From JBJXGF01 sp046153015 (GTDB lineage: Bacteria > Actinomycetota > Acidimicrobiia > Acidimicrobiales > CAIXPF01), in the NCBI GenBank assembly GCA_046153015.1, contig JBJXGF010000080.1:1-24987 (forward strand): 24,987 nucleotides of DNA, in the 5' to 3' direction. Position numbers and translations under genes: made by a program. How positions within the stretch are numbered: the first letter of the stretch is position 1; each line of letters starts with the position of its first letter. Shown piece after piece: positions 1-7,913 of this stretch. The notes beneath the pieces are model-generated. The model did no database searches. It was not told the origin of the DNA and saw nothing but the letters and a program-made list of their open reading frames with translations.

Positions 1-1
1 G

Positions 2-1411
2 GTGCTCGGCGCGGTCGGCGTCGCCGTGTCGCGCGGCGGAGGCGACAGCGACGACATCAGCCAGCCGTCCCCCACCACCTCCGCTGGCCCGGCGGCCCGG
101 CCTGTGGTCGCCTCGGCCGCCGGCATGGCTGCCGTGCCCGCCGGCGCCTACCCGCTCGGCGTCGGCGGCCGCTCCGTGCAGCTCGAGGCGTTCCACCTCG
201 ACCGGCTGCAGGTGAGCAACGCGCAGTACGCCCGCTTCCTGCAGGCGGTCGACGGGGCCGCCCTGCCCGCCGACTGGGATCGCCGCGCCGCTCCCGGCGG
301 CCAGGAGGACCGGCCGGTGGTCGGCGTCGGCTGGACGTGGGCCAAGGCCTACTGCATGGCGCTGGGCAAGGACCTCCCGACCGAGGCCGAGTGGGAGGCC
401 GCCGCCCGCGGAACGGCCGGTCGGCCCCTGCCCTGGGGCGACGACCTGGCGGCGGTGGCGCTGCCGCCGACGGGCCCGTATCCGGTGGGCAGCGTGGCCG
501 GCAACGTGACCCCCGAGGGCGTGCAGGACCTCGTCGGCAACGTCTGGGAGTGGGTGCGCGAGCCCTACGAGCCGGCCCCCGAGCGTCAGGTGGTGCGACG
601 CGGCGGGCGCAGCGGCCTGCAGCTCAAGGGCGCGCTCGATCGCCAGACGGTCGACCAGACCAACCGCTCGGCCGACGCCGAGACCGGCTTCCGCTGCGCC
701 GCGGCCCGGGTCGACCCCGCAGCCGAGCCCGACGTGTTTCAGACCGACGTGCCCCACGAGGCGGCGCCCGCCGCGCCGGCAGTGAGCGCGTCGACCGGGT
801 TCGACATCGACGACTCCTTCGAGGACCCGGCCAGCGGCTGGCCTCGCCGGCCGAGCGCCGAGGAGACCGCAGCCGGGATCACGGTGGGGTACCACGGGCC
901 CTCGTGGTATCACCTCGAGATGCGCCAGCCCGGACAGCGGGAGGTGCTGCTGCGCGGCGTCAACTACGCCGACGCCGAGCTCACCGTCACCGCCTACGTG
1001 CTGCGCCAGGCGCAGGCGGGCGCGTTCCGGTACGGCCTGGTGTTCCGCGCCCACCCCTTCGACCCGGCGAACACCGCCGACGCCGCGGCCCGCCAGGAGA
1101 ACTTCTACGCGTTCGCCATCAACCCGTCGACCCAGCAGTGGGAGCTGCTCCACACCGACACGGCGCCGTTCCGGGTGGTGGCCTCCGGCGCGCTGCCCGA
1201 GGGGGTGGCGGTGAGCGACGAAACCAAGCCCGACGAGCTCGGCGTCGAGCTGCGCGGCCAGGCGCTCGTCATGCGCATCAACGGCGGCGAGGTGGGCCAG
1301 TTCCGGCTCTCACGGCAACACCCGACCGGCGACGTCGGCTTCTTCCTCGAGAACCTCGACGCCGCCGGGGTGCACGTGCACTTCGACCGGATCACCGCCC
1401 GGGCGCTGTAA
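2..1411 (+). CDS. SUMF1/FGE-fold protein with C-terminal beta-sandwich domain (5' partial)
   Basis: The frame is open to the left edge, so the true start lies outside the window; a GTG at base 2 is possible but unproven. The first residues look like the end of a membrane segment, followed by a Ser/Thr/Pro/Ala-rich linker (about 15-43). Residues about 44-235 match the formylglycine-generating-enzyme/sulfatase-modifying fold (SUMF1): VPAGAYPLG, LPTEAEWEAAARG (125-137), GNVWEWV (179-185), RRGGRSG and a terminal GFRC. The Cys pair that real FGE enzymes carry after RGGS is absent here (RGGRSGLQLKGALD), so enzymatic FGE activity is unlikely. Residues about 267-469 form a separate beta-rich region that resembles LamG/DUF1080-type sandwiches (GFDIDDSFEDPASGW at its start). 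In other bacteria such modules often hang from a membrane-anchored kinase; whether a kinase lies upstream cannot be seen. It ends 6 bp from a convergent gene. Confidence 0.8.
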   Translation: MLGAVGVAVSRGGGDSDDISQPSPTTSAGPAARPVVASAAGMAAVPAGAYPLGVGGRSVQLEAFHLDRLQVSNAQYARFLQAVDGAALPADWDRRAAPGGQEDRPVVGVGWTWAKAYCMALGKDLPTEAEWEAAARGTAGRPLPWGDDLAAVALPPTGPYPVGSVAGNVTPEGVQDLVGNVWEWVREPYEPAPERQVVRRGGRSGLQLKGALDRQTVDQTNRSADAETGFRCAAARVDPAAEPDVFQTDVPHEAAPAAPAVSASTGFDIDDSFEDPASGWPRRPSAEETAAGITVGYHGPSWYHLEMRQPGQREVLLRGVNYADAELTVTAYVLRQAQAGAFRYGLVFRAHPFDPANTADAAARQENFYAFAINPSTQQWELLHTDTAPFRVVASGALPEGVAVSDETKPDELGVELRGQALVMRINGGEVGQFRLSRQHPTGDVGFFLENLDAAGVHVHFDRITARAL

Positions 1412-1417
1412 CGCCGG

Positions 1418-1915
1418 TCAGCGGGCCCGCTCCCGGCGGGCGGCCAGCACCCGGTCGGCGACGGCGCCGCCGGCGACGATCGCCGCCGACAGCTCGCTCG
1501 GCAGGCCCGCCGCGTCGACGAACACCTCCGCCCGCAGCGGCCAACGGATCTTCCCGTCGGTCAACACGCCGGTCACGCCCTCGCCCTCGGGCTGCGCGTC
1601 GACGAGGTCCATGCCGTCGTAGACGGTCACGTTCATGTCGACCACGCAGTGGTGCTTGAGGCCCTCCTCGAACACCGCTGGCGCGATCATCGGCGGCGAC
1701 TGCGCCGCCAGGTACGGGCGCATCACCTCGAGCACCCCGTGGGGGGTGAGCACGGCGATCGCGTCGGCGCTGAGCTCGACCGGCTCCTCCCGCCCGAGGG
1801 AGCGGTGCCCCACGAGCAGGGTGGGCAAACCCCAGCCGCCGGCCACCTTGGCCACGACCAAGGCGCCCGGGCCGGGCCCGACCACAAGCAGCGGCGTGTC
1901 GATCGTGACCGGCAC
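1418..1915 (-). CDS. Small Rossmann-fold, flavoprotein-like protein
   Basis: About 165 residues, from a GTG at 1915-1913 lying 8 nt after the stop of the cyclase-family gene, so translation is probably coupled; no Shine-Dalgarno is evident. The N-terminus reads PLLVVGPGPGALVVAKVAGG, a beta-strand/glycine-loop/helix of the FAD- or NAD-binding type (GPGPG at about 13-17), followed by a second strand (LPTLLVGHR). The C-terminus (AAIVAGGAVADRVLA) resembles the last FAD-contacting helix of fumarate-reductase-type flavoproteins. The substrate and cap domain expected of a full flavoprotein of 400 or more residues are missing, so this is either a compact family or a shortened relative. An open frame continues upstream to 2185, but that part overlaps the cyclase gene and has the composition of an out-of-frame shadow, so I did not include it. 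Function unknown. Confidence 0.6.
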   Translation of the reverse strand: MPVTIDTPLLVVGPGPGALVVAKVAGGWGLPTLLVGHRSLGREEPVELSADAIAVLTPHGVLEVMRPYLAAQSPPMIAPAVFEEGLKHHCVVDMNVTVYDGMDLVDAQPEGEGVTGVLTDGKIRWPLRAEVFVDAAGLPSELSAAIVAGGAVADRVLAARRERAR

Positions 1916-1923
1916 CGGCCGGC

Positions 1924-2880
1924 TCAGAAGATCGCGAGCGGGTTGGTGGGGCTGCCCGTCACGCCCTGGAAGCGGATCGGGGCCAGCACGAACTGGAAGT
2001 CCCACCGCCCGAGCCGGTTGCAGGTGTCGGCCAAGTCCTCGAGCTGGCAGTTGTCGATCAGCCACAGGCCCATCGCCACGATGCCCACCATGTGGATCGG
2101 CATCGTGACCACCTTGTAGCCCGAGGGCGTGATGTCCTGCGCCACGTCGGAGCCGATCATGGCCACGCCGCGCTCGTGCAGCCACGGCAGGCAGGCGGCC
2201 TGGAACCCCGAACGGGGCTTGTTGGCGTTGTAGTTGCGGCCCTCGGTGCGCCGGGCGCCGCTCTCGCCGGTGCGCAGCAGCACCACGTCGCCCGGCTCGA
2301 CCCGCACGCCGGCCGCCTCCTCGGCGGCTTCGAGGTCCTCGGGGAACACGTGGTCGTCGGCGGCCAGCACGTCGACCCCGCGCAGGCGGGCCACGTCGAG
2401 CAGCACGCCGCGGCTGGTCACGCCGTTCGACACGGCGAGCACGTCGTGCTTGAGGGCCCCCTGGCGGTCCGAAACCATGGAGGCGGGCACCCCGCCGTAC
2501 ATCTTGCCGTCCCAGAACAGGTGGGCCAGCGAGTCGAGGTGGGTCACGTCGAGGCCGTGGAACACCATCCCGATGAACTCCTGGGCGCCGCCGCCCCGCC
2601 CGCCCGAGAGCAGGCCGCGCCGACCCTCCTCATCGAGCCCGAGGCCGGTGGAGAGCATGTAGCGCTGGTTTTCGACCGTGGCGCCGGGCTGGCGGCCGGT
2701 GCGCAGATCCCACGCGCAGGACACCGACACGCCCTCGCGGACGAGGCCGGCAGCCTGGACGCGCTTCTCGGGCGTGATGTGGTTGAGCGTGCCGAGGCGG
2801 TCGTCGGCGCCCCAGCGGGTCCAGTTCGACAGCTCGTCGAACCAGGTGAGCACCACGTCTTCGGTCGGCGCGGTCGGCAT
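1924..2880 (-). CDS. Cyclase family protein (kynurenine formamidase-like metal hydrolase)
   Basis: 318 residues. The family (PF04199) contains metal-dependent hydrolases such as kynurenine formamidase and some polyketide cyclases. The signature HLDSLAH (114-120) gives the HxDxxxH metal-binding pattern, preceded by FHG at 108-110. The N-terminal WFDELSNWTRWGADDRLGTLN is typical of the longer actinobacterial/proteobacterial branch with about 300-330 residues. The ATG is supported by a GAGGGGGAA Shine-Dalgarno about 6 nt upstream. The gene lies between an LLM oxidoreductase (68 bp upstream) and a small flavoprotein-like gene (8 nt downstream), all on the minus strand. Hydrolysis of an amide, ester or lactone is the likely activity; the substrate is not evident. 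Confidence 0.88.
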   Translation of the reverse strand: MPTAPTEDVVLTWFDELSNWTRWGADDRLGTLNHITPEKRVQAAGLVREGVSVSCAWDLRTGRQPGATVENQRYMLSTGLGLDEEGRRGLLSGGRGGGAQEFIGMVFHGLDVTHLDSLAHLFWDGKMYGGVPASMVSDRQGALKHDVLAVSNGVTSRGVLLDVARLRGVDVLAADDHVFPEDLEAAEEAAGVRVEPGDVVLLRTGESGARRTEGRNYNANKPRSGFQAACLPWLHERGVAMIGSDVAQDITPSGYKVVTMPIHMVGIVAMGLWLIDNCQLEDLADTCNRLGRWDFQFVLAPIRFQGVTGSPTNPLAIF

Positions 2881-2920
2881 GCGGCTTCCCCCTCGGAGTC
2901 AGAACCTCGAAGCGGCGCCG

Positions 2921-2926
2921 ATAGTA
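2921..2926 (-). promoter_or_regulatory. Candidate -10 box (TACTAT) for the cyclase-family gene
   Basis: TACTAT on the minus strand matches the TANNNT core in an otherwise GC-rich 68-bp gap. It would place transcription start near 2914 and leave a leader of about 34 nt that contains the GAGGGGGAA ribosome-binding site. I see no convincing -35. Confidence 0.35.
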
Positions 2927-2948
2927 CGCAATCGGGCCGGGGGCTGCG

Positions 2949-3866
2949 TCAGCTCTGCAGGGGGAGCACGGCGGCGGCGAGCCAGTCGAGCTCGGCGTCC
3001 CAGCCGCCGGGCTCGCTCACCGCCGGGTCGAGCGGGCGCAGCACGAACTTCGAGAGCCCCGCGGCGAGGTGGCGCCGGAGCAGCGAGGTCAGCTCCTCCG
3101 CGCCCACCGGCAGGATGTCGGCCCGCTCCGGCGAGGGCGTGTCGGCCGGCTGGCCGGGTCGGCGCAGCGTGGCCGCCACGACCGCCTCGGGGGGCAGCAC
3201 CCGGGCGTAGGGGATCGAGATGCCGAAGTGCTCCGGGTCGATGCAGCGCCCGGCCTCGGCGGCGGCGACGAGGATGGTCTCGCGCCCGGCGCCGGCCTGT
3301 TCGGGCGTGGCGCGGGCGGTGAGCCAGCCGTCGGCCAGGCGCCCGGCGCGGTGCAGCGCCAGCGGGCCGATCCCGCCCAGCCAGATCTCGAGGGGGTCCT
3401 GCACCGGGCGGGGCTCCAGGCGCACCCCGGTGGCGGAGAAGCGCTTGCTGTGGTGGTCGACGGTCTCGCCCGCCCACCAGCGCCGGCACAGGCCCATCCA
3501 TTCGCCGAGCAGCCCGCCGCGGTCGTCGTCGGCCACGCCCAGCGCCTCCCGCTCGGCCGGCTGGTCCTGGCCGGGCACGAACGAGAGCAGCAGGCGGCCC
3601 TCGCTCAGCCGGTCGAGCTGGGCCAGCTCCTTGGCCAGGAGCAGCGGGTTGCGGCCCGGCCCCACCACGTTGGCGCCGAGCTTGAGCCGCTCGGTGCGCC
3701 CGGCGGCGAGCGCCAGGCCCACCAGCGGGTCGACGACCCGGCCGAGGGGCACGTCGGAGAGCCACACCGTGTCGAAGCCGCGGCGCTCCAACCCGTCGAT
3801 GAACGCGAGGAACTCCGAGCGGGTCGGCGCGGCGCCGCCGGGCGACACCGCGATCCGGACCTTCAT
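2949..3866 (-). CDS. LLM class F420-dependent oxidoreductase
   Basis: 305 residues of the bacterial-luciferase-like TIM-barrel family (PF00296). Visible family features are the N-terminal strand MKVRIAVS, GFDTVWLSD (about 34-42), LKLGANVVGPGRNPLLLAKE, the LDRLSEGRLLLSFVPG segment and EIWLGG before the C-terminal helices. In actinomycetes this branch usually uses coenzyme F420 rather than FMN, but the cofactor is inferred. The start ATG (3866-3864) overlaps the stop of the alpha/beta hydrolase in an ATGA arrangement, so both are translated from one message and this start is firm. The neighbours (hydrolase before, cyclase-family hydrolase after) suggest a small catabolic unit acting on an unidentified organic substrate. 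Confidence 0.88.
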   Translation of the reverse strand: MKVRIAVSPGGAAPTRSEFLAFIDGLERRGFDTVWLSDVPLGRVVDPLVGLALAAGRTERLKLGANVVGPGRNPLLLAKELAQLDRLSEGRLLLSFVPGQDQPAEREALGVADDDRGGLLGEWMGLCRRWWAGETVDHHSKRFSATGVRLEPRPVQDPLEIWLGGIGPLALHRAGRLADGWLTARATPEQAGAGRETILVAAAEAGRCIDPEHFGISIPYARVLPPEAVVAATLRRPGQPADTPSPERADILPVGAEELTSLLRRHLAAGLSKFVLRPLDPAVSEPGGWDAELDWLAAAVLPLQS

Positions 3867-4747
3867 ACGCCGAGGTACTCGCGCACGACGCGTTCGAAGA
3901 CCACGGGGTTGTCGCCAGGCACGAGGTGCCCGGCGCCGGGCACCTCGGCGAAGCGGGAGTCGGCCAGCACCGCCTGCATCTTCGCCGCGGTCTGCGGGGA
4001 GAGGATGTCGCTCTCCTTGCCCCGCACGATCAGCGTGGGCGCCTTGACCTTCCCCAGGTCGGCCCACGCCTCCTCGTTCATCTCCATGCCGCGGTCGCGG
4101 CGGATGCCGCGGCGGCGGTCGTGTTTCCAGGTCCAGCGGCCGTCGTCGAGCTGCTTCAGGTTGTTGAGCAGGCTCCCCCGGATCTGCTCGATCTCGCGGC
4201 GCGGGTTGTACTGCTTGACCCGCTGCACCAGCCATTCGAAGGTCTCGAAGGTCTCGGTGCCCTCCAGGAACTCCTGGATGTGGCGGCGGCCCTCGGCCTG
4301 CACGTCGGGCCCCACGTCGACCACCACCAGGCGTTCGACCTTCTCGGGGTGGGCGGCGGCGAAGCCGTAGGAGTTGCGGCCGCCCATCGACAGGCCAAGC
4401 AGCGTGAAGCGGTCGAAGCCGATGGCGTCGGTGAACGCGTGCACGTCGGCCACGTGGTGCTCGGCCTCGTAGTCGCCGTTCTCGGACCAGTCGCTGTCGC
4501 CGTGGCCCCGCTGGTCGAGGGCGACGATGTGGAAGTGGTCGCGCATGGACAACGCGAAGAAGTCCCAGCTGTGCGCGCTCTGCGCTCCGCCGTGGAGCAG
4601 CAGCAGCTTGGGCAGGCCGGCGTTGCCCCAGTCGAGGTAGTGGAGGCGCATCCCGTTGGCCGTGACGTAGCGGTCCTCGGGCAGCACCTCCTGGGAGAAG
4701 GCGATGCCGGCGGCTCGCGCCGCGGTGAACAGGTCCATGTGTGACAT
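3863..4747 (-). CDS. Alpha/beta hydrolase
   Basis: About 294 residues. The alpha/beta-hydrolase fold is clear: oxyanion-hole LLLHGGAQSAHSW (about 49-61), DQRGHGDSDW (78-87), nucleophile elbow GLSMGG with Ser120, the strand TLIVRGKESDILSP carrying the acid Asp, and GAGHLVPGDNP with the catalytic His near the C-terminus. Two in-frame ATGs compete: 4747-4745, 4 nt after a GAGGGGGG stretch, and 4738-4736, 13 nt after its GAGG core; the longer form is given. The open frame continues further upstream but runs through the divergent promoter region, so I excluded it. The stop overlaps the start of the LLM oxidoreductase by 4 bp. Ester, lactone or C-C hydrolysis is possible; the substrate is unknown. 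Confidence 0.88.
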   Translation of the reverse strand: MSHMDLFTAARAAGIAFSQEVLPEDRYVTANGMRLHYLDWGNAGLPKLLLLHGGAQSAHSWDFFALSMRDHFHIVALDQRGHGDSDWSENGDYEAEHHVADVHAFTDAIGFDRFTLLGLSMGGRNSYGFAAAHPEKVERLVVVDVGPDVQAEGRRHIQEFLEGTETFETFEWLVQRVKQYNPRREIEQIRGSLLNNLKQLDDGRWTWKHDRRRGIRRDRGMEMNEEAWADLGKVKAPTLIVRGKESDILSPQTAAKMQAVLADSRFAEVPGAGHLVPGDNPVVFERVVREYLGV

Positions 4748-4771
4748 CCCCCCTCGGATGGCTGCCTGCGG

Positions 4772-4777
4772 ATCATA
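4772..4777 (-). promoter_or_regulatory. Candidate -10 box (TATGAT) for the hydrolase operon
   Basis: TATGAT on the minus strand matches five of six consensus bases and sits in the AT-richer gap between two divergent genes. Transcription would start near 4765 and give a short leader carrying the G-rich ribosome-binding site. No clear -35 is seen. Confidence 0.4.
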
Positions 4778-4825
4778 GAACGCCGCCGATCCCCCAGATG
4801 AGCGAGCTGAAATATCAAACGATCG

Positions 4826-4834
4826 TGTTATGAA
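4826..4834 (+). promoter_or_regulatory. Candidate extended -10 (TGTTATGAA) for the metalloprotease gene
   Basis: TGT followed by TATGAA fits an extended -10 element and lies in the locally AT-rich divergent gap. It predicts a start near 4841 and a leader of about 32 nt that includes the GGGAG ribosome-binding site before the ATG at 4873. Confidence 0.35.
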
Positions 4835-4872
4835 CGATGATTGACATCTGCGTTGGACGTGGGAGACACGCA

Positions 4873-6123
4873 ATGCTCGACCTGAAGAGGGCGGCCGCCT
4901 GGGCGGCGATGCTGGCTTTCCCCGCCATCGGCCTCGCCCTCGGCGCGGGCGGGCCCGCTCCTGCCGCCGCACCGGCCGAGCCGGGGGCGCCGGTGGCCGC
5001 CCCCGCGGAGGTGGCCGCCCCCGACGACGGGCACGGGCCCGATCCGGCGCCGCCCGGGGTGGACTACACCAAGCCGGCGCCGATCGTGGTCCCCGCCACC
5101 GCCGACCGGATCTACTGCGACGGCAACGGCACGAGCGGCCACCGCGTGAAGGCCATCTACGCCGTGGCCAGCGACCGGCCCAACCGTGCCGACGAGGTAG
5201 TCCCCGCCATCCCCGCCTGGGCGGGCACGGTCGAGCGCGTGTTCAGCCGGAGCGCCGAGAAGACCGGCGGCGTGCGCCACGTGCGCTGGGTGCACTCGAA
5301 CAGCGCCAGCTGCGCGCTCGACGTCGACACCGTGGTGCTCAGCCCGGCGGGGGACAACAGCTTCGCCGCCACCCAGGCCGAGCTGCGGGCCATGGGCTAC
5401 ACCGACCCGACCCGCAAGTACATGGTGTGGGTCGACGCCACCGCGCTCTGCGGCATCGCCCAGATGTACCCCGACGACTCGGCGAGCCAGGCGAACGACA
5501 ACAACGGCCGCTACTCGATGATGTCCCGCATCGACAGCGGCTGCTGGGGCTTCTCCGACTCGGTCGAGGCGCACGAGCTGATGCACAACCTGGGCGGGGT
5601 GCAGAACACCTCGCCGAACAGCAGCAAGAAGGGCCACTGCGTCGACGAGTCCGACCGCATGTGCTACAGGGACGGCGGCAAGAAGATGAAGGCGGTGTGC
5701 ACCACCGCCGGCGGCGAAGCGCTCTTCGACTGCAACAACGACGACTACTTCAACACCAACCCGGCCGCCGGCTCGTACCTGGCCACGCGCTGGAACGCGG
5801 CGAACAGCCGGTTCCTCGTCAACCCCAGCACCACCCCGCTGCCGGCCGCCGTCTCGACGCTGCGGGGCGGCCTCACAAAGAAGAAGCCGATCGGCTATCA
5901 CTGGATCGGCGCCTCGACCGGCGCCGCCTCCGTGCAGTTCAAGGCGAAGAAGGCGGCGGCCTCGGACTTCACGGTGACGTTGTCCGACGGCTACACCCCG
6001 GTGGCCACCGGGAGGGGCACGAGCACGTTCACGCTCGAAGGCACGGTCACGGTGGAGGGCCAACACCTGATCACCGTGGAGGGGCCGAAGGGGGCCTACA
6101 CCCTGACCGTCACCCGCCAGTAG
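4873..6123 (+). CDS. Secreted metzincin-like zinc metalloprotease
   Basis: 416 residues from the ATG at 4873, which has GGGAG 7-8 nt upstream; an in-frame ATG at 4837 would add 12 residues without a ribosome-binding site. Residues 1-33 form a signal peptide (KR, then a hydrophobic stretch ending in Ala/Pro), followed by an Ala/Pro/Glu linker to about 60. The catalytic region has HELMHNLGGVQ (H234, E235, H238) and a DRMCY segment with Met263 as the likely Met-turn. Metzincins end this motif with His or Asp; here position 244 is Gln. His255 (KKGHC) could be an alternative ligand. Several Cys (82, 148, 193, 224, 256, 264, 276, 287) suggest disulfides and an extracellular location. The LFDCNNDDYFNTNP...SYLATRWN segment is, to my recollection, conserved in actinobacterial relatives. 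The C-terminal 85 or so residues are beta-rich and resemble a pre-peptidase C-terminal domain. Confidence 0.82.
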   Translation: MLDLKRAAAWAAMLAFPAIGLALGAGGPAPAAAPAEPGAPVAAPAEVAAPDDGHGPDPAPPGVDYTKPAPIVVPATADRIYCDGNGTSGHRVKAIYAVASDRPNRADEVVPAIPAWAGTVERVFSRSAEKTGGVRHVRWVHSNSASCALDVDTVVLSPAGDNSFAATQAELRAMGYTDPTRKYMVWVDATALCGIAQMYPDDSASQANDNNGRYSMMSRIDSGCWGFSDSVEAHELMHNLGGVQNTSPNSSKKGHCVDESDRMCYRDGGKKMKAVCTTAGGEALFDCNNDDYFNTNPAAGSYLATRWNAANSRFLVNPSTTPLPAAVSTLRGGLTKKKPIGYHWIGASTGAASVQFKAKKAAASDFTVTLSDGYTPVATGRGTSTFTLEGTVTVEGQHLITVEGPKGAYTLTVTRQ

Positions 6124-6139
6124 CGCGCTCGGCTGGGTT

Positions 6140-7426
6140 CTAGCCGGTGACCGGGAGCTGGTTGAACGGCAGGTCCTTGTCGGTGCGGGGCTCGCCGGGC
6201 AGGCCGAGCACCCGCTCGCCGACGATGTTCCGCTGGATCTGATCGGTGCCGCCGCCGATCGAGATCATGTAGGCGGTGGCGATCACCTCCATGGCGCGGT
6301 CCTCGCCGAGGGCGTCGGGCCCCGAGAGCATCCCGTACGGGCCGGCGAGGTCGAACGCGGCCCGGCCCAGCCGGTGCAGGTTCTTCGACGCCGCCATCTT
6401 CTGCACCGAGACGATCGGCGAGGCCTGGTCCCGGCGGCCGGCCCGCCGAGCCGCCTCGGCCAGCGCCTTGATGCGCAGCTCGGAGAGGCGGGCGGTCTCA
6501 CCGGCCTGGGCGTTGGCGGCCAGCTCGGCGCGCACGAGCGGCTCCGACGCCCGCCCCGCCTCCGCGGCGATCTGCGCGGCCAGCCTCCAGCCCCGGGGCC
6601 GGGGCGCCTGCGCCGCCCGCGCCGCCTGGGCTGCGGCGCGCCGCTCGACCAGCAGCGCTACCGGCGTGTCGAGCAGTTGATCGCCCACGTCGAGCCGGCC
6701 GCCGCCGCCCGACGCGCTCGAGCCGAGGCTGCTGCGCTCGTTGGCCAGCGTGGTCAGCGCCACCCGCCAGCCGTCGTGCAGGTCGCCCAGGACGTTCTCC
6801 GCCGGAACCTCCGCGTCGGTGAGGAACACCTCGTTGAACACCGCCCGCCCGGTCATCTCCCGCAGCGGCCGCACCTCCACGCCGGGCTGGCGCATGTCGA
6901 TGAGGAAGTACGTGATGCCCCGGTGCTTGGGCTGCTCGGGATCGGTGCGGGCGATCAGGATGCCGAACGCGGCCTTGTGAGCGCCGGAGGTCCACACCTT
7001 CTGCCCGTTCACCACGAAGCGGTCCCCGTCACGCTCGGCGCGGGTGCGCAGCGACGCCAGGTCGGAGCCGGCCCACGGCTCGGAGAAGAGCTGGCACCAG
7101 ATGTGCTCGCCGTGCACGATGCCTGGGAGGAAGCGGTCCTGCTGCTCGGACGTGCCGTGGGCGATGATCGTGGGCGCAGCCAACGATGTGGCGATGCCCC
7201 GAGGCGGGCCGAGCGCTCCCGCCTGCACGCGGGCCCGGGTGACTGCGGCCGCCGCCTCGTTCGACAGGCCCCGCCCGTACCGCCCGAGCGGCCAGGTGGG
7301 GTACCCCCAGCCCGAGTCGGCCAGGCGGGCCCACCACTGACCGAGGGTCAGCGAAAGGTTCCAGTTGGCCTCGAACCACGCCGCCGCCTCGGACCGGGCG
7401 GCTTCCACAGAGCTGGGCTGCGCCAC
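6140..7426 (-). CDS. Acyl-CoA dehydrogenase
   Basis: 428 residues, FAD enzyme that introduces the alpha,beta double bond in acyl-CoA. The family is clear from FSEPWAGSDLASL and VNGQKVWTSGAH (FAD/substrate-binding middle domain), FNEVFLTDAEVPAENVLG, and the C-terminal GGTDQIQRNIVGERVLGLP. The acid at the YEGT position used by medium-chain enzymes is Gly here (GGGT), so the base must come from elsewhere, as in isovaleryl-type members. An Ala/Arg-rich insertion (about 230-300) is longer than usual. The start is a GTG at 7426-7424 without a Shine-Dalgarno but with TACGGT 7 nt ahead. It follows the cupin gene by 24 bp on the same strand. Confidence 0.93.
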   Translation of the reverse strand: MAQPSSVEAARSEAAAWFEANWNLSLTLGQWWARLADSGWGYPTWPLGRYGRGLSNEAAAAVTRARVQAGALGPPRGIATSLAAPTIIAHGTSEQQDRFLPGIVHGEHIWCQLFSEPWAGSDLASLRTRAERDGDRFVVNGQKVWTSGAHKAAFGILIARTDPEQPKHRGITYFLIDMRQPGVEVRPLREMTGRAVFNEVFLTDAEVPAENVLGDLHDGWRVALTTLANERSSLGSSASGGGGRLDVGDQLLDTPVALLVERRAAAQAARAAQAPRPRGWRLAAQIAAEAGRASEPLVRAELAANAQAGETARLSELRIKALAEAARRAGRRDQASPIVSVQKMAASKNLHRLGRAAFDLAGPYGMLSGPDALGEDRAMEVIATAYMISIGGGTDQIQRNIVGERVLGLPGEPRTDKDLPFNQLPVTG

Positions 7427-7433
7427 GCGCCCA

Positions 7434-7439
7434 ACCGTA
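7434..7439 (-). promoter_or_regulatory. Candidate leaderless -10 box (TACGGT) for the acyl-CoA dehydrogenase
   Basis: TACGGT on the minus strand is followed by 7 nt and then the GTG start. That spacing would put the transcription start at or next to the start codon, and no Shine-Dalgarno is present. It lies in the 24-bp gap after the cupin stop. Confidence 0.45.
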
Positions 7440-7450
7440 GCCCCGCCCGC

Positions 7451-7888
7451 TCAGAACAGCGGGGAGGACAAGCCGTGGCGCTTCGCCACCTCGATGACCC
7501 CCGGCAGCGTCTCCGGAGTGGGCGCACCCGGGACGCGGGCCGACAGGTCGGCGAAGAAGGCGCTGGCCTTGTCGCCGCTCGTGGCCACGCTGAACCGGGC
7601 GCGGGAGGACCGGATCGTGAACGTATGCACCGCGCCGGCGGGCACGATCGCGGTGTCGCCCTCGGTCAGCAGGCGCTCGGACCCGTCGACCGACACGAGG
7701 ACCTCCCCTTCGAGCACTACATAGCTCTCGAACCATGGATGCGCATGCGGGGGCGGGCCCGAGCCTTCGGGCCCGTCGAGGACGAACAGCTCGAAGCCGC
7801 CGCCGGTGACCGGGCCGTCGGCCACCACCGTTATCTCGTCGCCGACCACCCGCAGGGTCTGATTGATGAGGGAATTGGCCATCGCCAT
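7451..7888 (-). CDS. Cupin domain protein
   Basis: 145 residues, a single small beta-barrel. Cupin motif 1 is visible as PPPHAHPWFESYVVLEGEV with HxH and a later Glu as metal ligands, and motif 2 as GDTAIVPAGAVHTF with the last His ligand. Of three clustered ATGs, the one at 7888-7886 has the best spacing (6 nt) to an AGGAG Shine-Dalgarno; the first at 7891 is only 3 nt away. The C-terminal 40 residues (FFADLSARVPGAPTPETLPG) resemble the tail of small cupins in actinomycete catabolic clusters. Activity could be isomerase, dioxygenase or simple ligand binding; it cannot be assigned. It sits between a winged-helix-like gene and an acyl-CoA dehydrogenase on the same strand. Confidence 0.85.
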   Translation of the reverse strand: MAMANSLINQTLRVVGDEITVVADGPVTGGGFELFVLDGPEGSGPPPHAHPWFESYVVLEGEVLVSVDGSERLLTEGDTAIVPAGAVHTFTIRSSRARFSVATSGDKASAFFADLSARVPGAPTPETLPGVIEVAKRHGLSSPLF

Positions 7889-7913
7889 CATGCGCTCCTA
7901 GTCGTGCCGTGTC

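Noticed and set aside
1916..2185. N-terminal extension of the small flavoprotein-like gene to 2185
   Set aside because: It overlaps the well-supported cyclase gene and its translation is Gly/Arg/His-rich without structure; the Rossmann motif starts right after the GTG at 1915.
4841..4846. Perfect TTGACA resembling a -35 box before the metalloprotease gene
   Set aside because: No acceptable -10 lies 16-18 nt downstream (AGACAC at best), and such a promoter would start after the ATG at 4873.
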